A DNA stretch of 11,173 nucleotides from Acidobacteriota bacterium (lineage in GTDB: Bacteria; Acidobacteriota; Terriglobia; Bryobacterales; Bryobacteraceae): assembly GCA_023380575.1 (NCBI GenBank), contig JAMCRM010000203.1, positions 1-11,173 of the forward strand. The letters are read 5' to 3'. Made by a program: the position numbers and the translations under genes. Under the pieces are notes generated by a model. That model was given only the letters and a program-made list of their open reading frames with translations. It ran no database searches and had not been told where the DNA came from. Shown one piece after another: positions 6,158 to 11,173 of the stretch. The number at the start of each line of letters is the position of its first letter. Position 1 is the stretch's first letter.

Positions 6158-8314
6158 ATGAATTTTCTCGACCTGATTTGGCTCATTCCGCTGTTTCCCC
6201 TGTGCGGGGCCGCGGCGATGCTGTTCTTCGGTAGAATGCTGGACCCGCAACCTCCCTCCGACGTGATGCTGGCTCCGGAACTGGCCGCCGCCCAGGGCGG
6301 GCACGCGCACGGCCACGGGCACGGCGGGCACCATGGCGGTCCCGGTAAGTTGTTTGTGAGCCTGTTCTGCCCCGGGATGGTGCTGCTTTCGTTTCTGTTC
6401 TCGGCGGGCGCCGTGTGGCAGCTTTCGCAACTGCCGGAGCGCGTTCATGAGGTTGTCGAGTTTACCTGGCTCGCCGGACTGCCTTTCCACACCCTGAGCG
6501 GCCATCTGGCTACTTTCTCCGCCGACTGGGGTTTTCTGCTGGACCCGCTGAGCGCCGTCATGATTCTGGTGGTGTCGGGAATCGGATTTCTGATCCACAT
6601 TTACTCCACCGGATACATGGCCCACGATAACGGGTACTACCGCTTTTTCGGCTATCTAAACCTGTTCGTCTTTTTCATGCTCATGCTGGTGCTGGCCAAC
6701 AACTACACCCTGCTGTTCGTAGGCTGGGAAGGCGTGGGGTTGTGCAGCTACCTGCTGATCGGTTTCTACTTCCATAAGAAATCCGCGGCGGATGCCGGCA
6801 AGAAGGCGTTTATCGTCAACCGCGTAGGCGACGCGGGCTTCATCATAGGGATGCTGCTCACTTTCGCGGTGTTCGGCACCGGGCGCTTCCTGGACGTGAA
6901 AGCCGCGCTGAGCGGCGGTAGTTTCCATCCGGAGGCGGGCTTCGGCATCCTGACCGCCATTGCCATCCTGTTTTTTGTGGGGGCCACCGGGAAATCCGCC
7001 CAGGTTCCGCTGTATGTGTGGCTGCCGGACGCCATGGAAGGCCCCACGCCGGTATCCGCCCTCATCCACGCGGCTACCATGGTAACGGCGGGCGTGTACA
7101 TGGTGGCCCGCTCGGCGGCGCTGTTCCAGCTTACGCCGAACGCTTCCACCATCGTGGCGGCGGTGGGCGCGTTCACGGCCATCATGGCGGCCACTATCGC
7201 GCTGGTGCAGAACGATATCAAGCGCGTGCTGGCGTACTCCACGGTGAGCCAGTTGGGTTACATGTTCCTGGCCCTGGGAGTGGGCGCCTACTGGGTGGCG
7301 ATTTTCCACCTGTTCACCCACGCGTTCTTCAAGGCCCTGCTCTTCCTGTGTTCCGGCTCCGTGATCCATGCCATGGGCGGCGAGCAGGACATGCGGCGCA
7401 TGGGCGCGCTGAAAGACAAGATTCCCATTACCCACTGGACCATGTTGGTGGGATCGGTCGCCATCGCGGGCATCCCCGGGTTGGCCGGCTTCTTCTCGAA
7501 AGACGAAATCCTGTGGCAGACCTACAGCTCACCGCTCGGCTCCACGTTGCTGTGGTTCGTGGGCCTTGCCACGGCGGGCATGACCGCCTTCTACATGTTC
7601 CGGCTCATGAACATGACGTTCTACGGCAAGAGCCGGGTGGCGCCTGAGGTAGCGGCTCACATCCACGAATCGCCCAAGACCATGACGGTCCCGCTAATGG
7701 CACTGGCTGCGGGCAGCGTGCTGGCCGGATGGCTGGGCACCCCCAAACTGTGGAACCTGCCCGAACAATTCCGCGCTTTCGAGCGTTGGCTGGAACCGGC
7801 CTTCGCCGCCGCGGTGCATGAGGCGGCTCACGAAGGCGCGTCGCACGACGCTTCCATCGAATGGATTCTGATGGCGCTCTCGGTGGCCATCGCGATCATC
7901 GGCATCAGCGTAGCTCGCTACTTCTACCACCACAAGCCGGAGATCCCGGACACGCTGGAGGCGCGCTTCAAGCCGGCCCACAGCTTCCTCTCACACAAGT
8001 GGTATGTGGACGAGTTGTACGATTTTCTGTTTATTAACGGTTTTGCCAAGGGTGGCGGGACGCTGCTGGGCGCCTTCGACCGCAATGTTGTGGACGGCGG
8101 TGTGAACGGCGCCGGCTGGCTCACCCGCTTCAGTTCCCGGGTTTCGATCTGGTGGGACCGCTGGATCGTGGATGGCGCCGTGCGCCTGACGTCCTTCACG
8201 GTGAAGCTGCTCTCCTATCCGGCTTGCATTGTGCAGACCGGGCGGGTGCAGGTATACGCCTTCTTCATCGTGATCGGGACCCTCGCATTCTTCGGGTATT
8301 ACGTAACGCGTTAA
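6158..8314 (+). CDS. nuoL: NADH-quinone oxidoreductase subunit L with His-rich loop
   Basis: A 718-residue ND5-type subunit, the distal antiporter-like proton channel of complex I, with the long C-terminal lateral helix that runs along the membrane arm. Key residues seen: E191 in FVGWEGVGLCSYLLIGFY, K279 in GATGKSAQVPLYVWLPDA, H304 in ALIHAATMVTAG, K392 in FTHAFFKALLF and K448/D449 in GFFSKDE. The C-terminal part (about 600-718) covers the lateral helix and the anchoring last helix. It is longer than the E. coli protein (about 613) partly through two loops: one after the first helix (about 30-62) with HAHGHGHGGHH at 49-59, and one around 553-563 with further histidines. ATG 6158 is 7 nt past nuoK with no clear Shine-Dalgarno site. 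Function as a proton-pumping subunit is secure; the His-rich loop's role is unknown. Confidence 0.96.
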   Translation: MNFLDLIWLIPLFPLCGAAAMLFFGRMLDPQPPSDVMLAPELAAAQGGHAHGHGHGGHHGGPGKLFVSLFCPGMVLLSFLFSAGAVWQLSQLPERVHEVVEFTWLAGLPFHTLSGHLATFSADWGFLLDPLSAVMILVVSGIGFLIHIYSTGYMAHDNGYYRFFGYLNLFVFFMLMLVLANNYTLLFVGWEGVGLCSYLLIGFYFHKKSAADAGKKAFIVNRVGDAGFIIGMLLTFAVFGTGRFLDVKAALSGGSFHPEAGFGILTAIAILFFVGATGKSAQVPLYVWLPDAMEGPTPVSALIHAATMVTAGVYMVARSAALFQLTPNASTIVAAVGAFTAIMAATIALVQNDIKRVLAYSTVSQLGYMFLALGVGAYWVAIFHLFTHAFFKALLFLCSGSVIHAMGGEQDMRRMGALKDKIPITHWTMLVGSVAIAGIPGLAGFFSKDEILWQTYSSPLGSTLLWFVGLATAGMTAFYMFRLMNMTFYGKSRVAPEVAAHIHESPKTMTVPLMALAAGSVLAGWLGTPKLWNLPEQFRAFERWLEPAFAAAVHEAAHEGASHDASIEWILMALSVAIAIIGISVARYFYHHKPEIPDTLEARFKPAHSFLSHKWYVDELYDFLFINGFAKGGGTLLGAFDRNVVDGGVNGAGWLTRFSSRVSIWWDRWIVDGAVRLTSFTVKLLSYPACIVQTGRVQVYAFFIVIGTLAFFGYYVTR

Positions 8315-8318
8315 GCAT

Positions 8319-9881
8319 ATGGACCAGCATCTATTGAGTCTCGTGCTCTTCACCCCGCTCGCGGGGCTGCTTGTACTGCTCTTCATTCCCTCCAGCGCTA
8401 AGACCGCCATCAAGGTGTGGGCGAACGTGGCGGCTTTCGCGGGCTTCCTGGTTTCGCTCCTGTTGCTGGTGCGCTTCGATGAAAACGCCGCGGGTTTCCA
8501 GATGGTGGAAAAAGCCGACTGGATTCCCACCCTCGGCGTGAAGTACTTCCTCGGCATAGACGGAATCAGTCTCCTGCTCATCATGCTGACCACCGTGATG
8601 GGCTTCCTCGCCGTGCTCTCTTCCTGGAAAGCCGTCGACGATCGCGTGAAGGAATATTACGCCATGTTCCTGCTGCTGCAGACGGGCATGCTGGGCGTAT
8701 TCATGGCGCTTGATTTCTTCCTGTTCTACGTTTTCTGGGAACTGGTGCTGGTGCCCATGTACTTCATCATCGGGGTATGGGGCGGGCCGCGGAAGCTTTA
8801 CGCCGCCATCAAATTCTTCCTTTACACCCTGGCCGGCTCGGTGCTGATGCTGCTGGGCATTCTGACGCTCTACTTCCAGCACGCGCAGCAGTTCGGCACC
8901 TACACCTTCGAGATCTCCGAACTGATGAAGGTGAACATGCCGCTGGGGTTGCAGCAATGGGTCTTCTGGGCCTTCTTCCTGGGCTTCGCCATCAAGGTCC
9001 CCATGTTCCCCTTCCACACGTGGCTGCCGGATGCGCATGTGGAGGCGCCCACCGCCGGCTCCGTAATCCTGGCCGCCGTCCTGCTGAAGATGGGAACTTA
9101 CGGGTTCATCCGCTTTTCACTGCCGCTGCTGCCCCAGGCTTCCTATGACCGGACCATCGTCCAGATTCTGGCGGCGCTGTCGATTGTGGGCATCATCTAC
9201 GGAGCGCTGGTGAGCCTGATGCAGAAGGACTGGAAAAAGCTGGTGGCCTACTCTTCGGTGAGCCACCTGGGCTTCTGCACGCTGGGCATCTTTGCCATGA
9301 ACCCCAACGGACTGGCGGGCAGCGTGATCCAGCAGCTCAATCACGGCATTTCGACGGGCATGCTCTTCCTGATTATCGGGATCGTTTACGAGCGCCGGCA
9401 CACGCGCGAGATCTCCGAATACGGCGGGCTCGCCCACGTGATGCCGAAGTACGCAGTGGTGTTCGCGATTGCCATGCTGAGTTCCGCGGGCCTGCCGCTG
9501 CTCAATGGTTTTATCGGTGAGTTCACCATCCTGCAGGGCGCTTTTGAAGCCAGCCACGCCTGGGCCGCCTTCTCGGTCCTGGGGGTGATTCTTGGCGCGG
9601 CATACCTGCTGTGGCTCTACCAGCGGACCATGCTGGGCCAGGTCACCAATGCGAAGAACCTGCACCTGCCCGATTTGAGCTTCAGGGAACTGGCGGTATT
9701 CCTTCCGCTGATCGCCTGGGCGATCTCGATCGGGGTTTACCCCAAGCCCTATTTCGACGTGCTGCGTAAGCCCGTCCAAGAGATTGTGGAGCGCGTGCGG
9801 CCCGGCTATTATGCGGCCCCCGCGCTGGCCTCATCGCCGCACCTCCAAACGGCAACCGCGCCGGAAAGGGGGCAACAATGA
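8319..9881 (+). CDS. nuoM: NADH-quinone oxidoreductase subunit M
   Basis: A 520-residue ND4-type subunit, the middle antiporter-like proton channel. The conserved charged line is intact: E141 in FYVFWELVLVPMYFIIG, K226 in GFAIKVPMFPFHTWLPDAHVEAPT, K257 in LLKMGTYGF and E401 in NGFIGEFTIL. About 14 helices can be expected, as in the family. A polar, Ala/Pro-rich tail (about 490-520) extends past the last helix and is not conserved. The ATG is 4 nt after the nuoL stop and has no visible ribosome binding site. The stop codon overlaps the nuoN start (ATGA). Confidence 0.96.
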   Translation: MDQHLLSLVLFTPLAGLLVLLFIPSSAKTAIKVWANVAAFAGFLVSLLLLVRFDENAAGFQMVEKADWIPTLGVKYFLGIDGISLLLIMLTTVMGFLAVLSSWKAVDDRVKEYYAMFLLLQTGMLGVFMALDFFLFYVFWELVLVPMYFIIGVWGGPRKLYAAIKFFLYTLAGSVLMLLGILTLYFQHAQQFGTYTFEISELMKVNMPLGLQQWVFWAFFLGFAIKVPMFPFHTWLPDAHVEAPTAGSVILAAVLLKMGTYGFIRFSLPLLPQASYDRTIVQILAALSIVGIIYGALVSLMQKDWKKLVAYSSVSHLGFCTLGIFAMNPNGLAGSVIQQLNHGISTGMLFLIIGIVYERRHTREISEYGGLAHVMPKYAVVFAIAMLSSAGLPLLNGFIGEFTILQGAFEASHAWAAFSVLGVILGAAYLLWLYQRTMLGQVTNAKNLHLPDLSFRELAVFLPLIAWAISIGVYPKPYFDVLRKPVQEIVERVRPGYYAAPALASSPHLQTATAPERGQQ

Positions 9882-11173
9882 ACCAGTTTTATACCTCAAC
9901 CGACCATTTCGTGCTGATTCCGGCCCTGATGCTGGGACTGTTCGGCTGCGCGACCCTCCTCTTCGAATTCCTGGTGCCCAACCAGAAGCGCATCCTGCTC
10001 GGAATCGTGCTCGCCGGCCTTGCCTTCACGGGTTACGGGCTCTGGCAGCAGCAGACCTTCCTGGCCGCGGGCGGCTTCGGGGAACTCACGGCATTTCACG
10101 GATCCCTGGTGATCGATGGCTTCGCCCTCTTCTTCAACTGGCTCTTCCTGGCGGCCACGGCGGTGGTCAGCATCGTCTCCTACAAATATCTGGAGATCGA
10201 AGGCGAGCACCACGGGGAATACTACGCGCTGCTGCTGTTCGCGCAATGCGGCATGTTTTTCCTGGCCGCCGGCACCGACCTGGTGACCCTGTTCATTGGG
10301 CTGGAGTTGATGGCACTCAGCTTCTACGTGATGGTGGGATTCCTGCGCGGCGAGAAGCGCTCCAACGAAGCGGCCATGAAGTACCTGCTGTTGGGGGCCT
10401 TTTCGAGCGGTTTCCTGGCGTACGGTTTTTCCATCATGTACGGGATCTCCGGATCCACCAAGCTGACTGAAATCGCGACCGCTGTTGCGGCGCGGCCGGC
10501 CTGGGATCCCCTGGTCTTCCTGGCCATGGCCACCACGGCGGTCGGGCTGCTCTTCAAGGTTGCGGCGGCGCCGTTCCACATGTGGGCTCCGGACGTCTAT
10601 GAAGGCGCGCCCACTACCGTGACGGCGTATCTCTCGGTGGCGTCGAAAGCGGCGTCGTTCGCGTTCCTGTTGCGCATTTTCTGGGTGTACCCGGGACCGC
10701 TGGCTTCGGCGCGGGAAATGTGGGAGCCGCTGCTGGCGGCGGTGGCAATTGCCACCATGACCATCGGCAACCTGGCGGCCATCAACCAGACCAACATTAA
10801 GCGCCTGCTGGCCTACAGTTCCATCTCGCACGCGGGCTATATGCTGCTGGGCCTGGTTGCCGGCAATGCGACCGGCATCAAGGGAATCGCCGTCTATCTG
10901 CTGGTTTACACCTTCATGAACCTGGGGGCGTTCACTGTGGTGATCGCGCTGCGGCGCAAGGACATCATCGGCGAAGACCTGGACGATATCGCCGGCCTGG
11001 TGCACCGCAGCCCCGGCTACGCCGCGCTGATGCTGATTTTCCTGTTATCGCTGGCCGGCATCCCGCCCACGGCGGGCTTCCTGGGCAAGTACTACATTTT
11101 CCTTTCGTTGATCGAAACCGGCCACTACGCGCTGGCGGTGGTGGCGACGCTTTACGTGGCGGTGGCGATCTAT
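9878..11173 (+). CDS. nuoN: NADH-quinone oxidoreductase subunit N (partial, 3' end missing)
   Basis: The first 432 residues of an ND2-type antiporter-like subunit; the frame is still open at the window edge, and roughly 50-70 more residues are expected. It starts at ATG 9878, which shares four bases with the nuoM stop, with a strong ribosome binding site AAAGGGGG (9865-9872). Conserved residues are E143 in FIGLELMALSFYVMVGF, K227 in LLFKVAAAPFHMWAPDVYEGAPT, K257 in YLSVASKAASFAF and K404 in GIPPTAGFLGKYYIF. TNIKRLLAYSSISHAGYMLLG is the usual broken-helix region. NuoN lies next to NuoK in the complex. The gene order L-M-N matches the standard operon end, so this may be the last gene unless nuoA, B or H follow. 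Confidence 0.95.
   Translation, partial: MNQFYTSTDHFVLIPALMLGLFGCATLLFEFLVPNQKRILLGIVLAGLAFTGYGLWQQQTFLAAGGFGELTAFHGSLVIDGFALFFNWLFLAATAVVSIVSYKYLEIEGEHHGEYYALLLFAQCGMFFLAAGTDLVTLFIGLELMALSFYVMVGFLRGEKRSNEAAMKYLLLGAFSSGFLAYGFSIMYGISGSTKLTEIATAVAARPAWDPLVFLAMATTAVGLLFKVAAAPFHMWAPDVYEGAPTTVTAYLSVASKAASFAFLLRIFWVYPGPLASAREMWEPLLAAVAIATMTIGNLAAINQTNIKRLLAYSSISHAGYMLLGLVAGNATGIKGIAVYLLVYTFMNLGAFTVVIALRRKDIIGEDLDDIAGLVHRSPGYAALMLIFLLSLAGIPPTAGFLGKYYIFLSLIETGHYALAVVATLYVAVAIY

Noticed and set aside
9896..11005. 369-codon open frame on the - strand opposite nuoN
   Set aside because: GC-rich codon use leaves the antisense frame free of stops; the translation is rich in His, Gln and Arg without motifs, while the + strand gives a clear NuoN.
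1..11173. CRISPR array, tRNA or rRNA gene
   Set aside because: No regularly spaced repeats, cloverleaf or rRNA-like conserved stretch was seen on either strand.

Overview
The window is GC-rich (about 60% or more by eye), densely packed bacterial chromosome. Two unrelated halves meet at a short, disturbed intergenic region. The left half (1-2776) holds a GT4-family glycosyltransferase on the + strand and, converging on it with only 5 bp between stop codons, a soluble PAS-histidine kinase-receiver hybrid on the - strand. The right half (3144-11173) is a tight + strand operon for respiratory complex I in the order nuoC-D-I-J-K-L-M-N. The last gene runs off the window edge.

The base composition, an orphan hybrid kinase beside a polysaccharide-type glycosyltransferase, and the style of the complex I proteins (Pro/Ala-rich NuoC N-terminus, His-rich NuoL loop) would suit a soil Acidobacteriota-like organism. 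This is an impression, not a proof; there is no rRNA or other taxonomic marker here.

The complex I cluster encodes the quinone-site arm subunits C, D and I and the membrane subunits J, K, L, M and N, including all three antiporter-like proton-pump subunits. It has no nuoA or nuoB before nuoC, no nuoH between nuoD and nuoI, and no nuoE/F/G. NuoB (cluster N2) and NuoH (quinone chamber) are indispensable, so they must be encoded elsewhere or downstream of this window. Gene spacing runs from a 7-nt overlap to a 12-nt gap. Good Shine-Dalgarno sites precede nuoC, I, K and N; nuoD, J, L and M have none obvious and are probably translated by coupling.

The 367-bp intergenic region (2777-3143) is the most unusual part. 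On the - strand it carries a decayed N-terminal fragment of a thioredoxin-reductase-like FAD/NAD(P) oxidoreductase: the dinucleotide-binding motif, then a stop, with the next strand recoverable one frame over. It also has a 13-bp stretch identical to a NotI-XbaI polylinker core, two clean inverted repeats just before nuoC, and a reading frame in phase with the kinase but without a usual start codon. It looks like an old rearrangement point that now serves as the nuo promoter region. I found no clear new multi-gene system; the rest is recognisable housekeeping and signalling.
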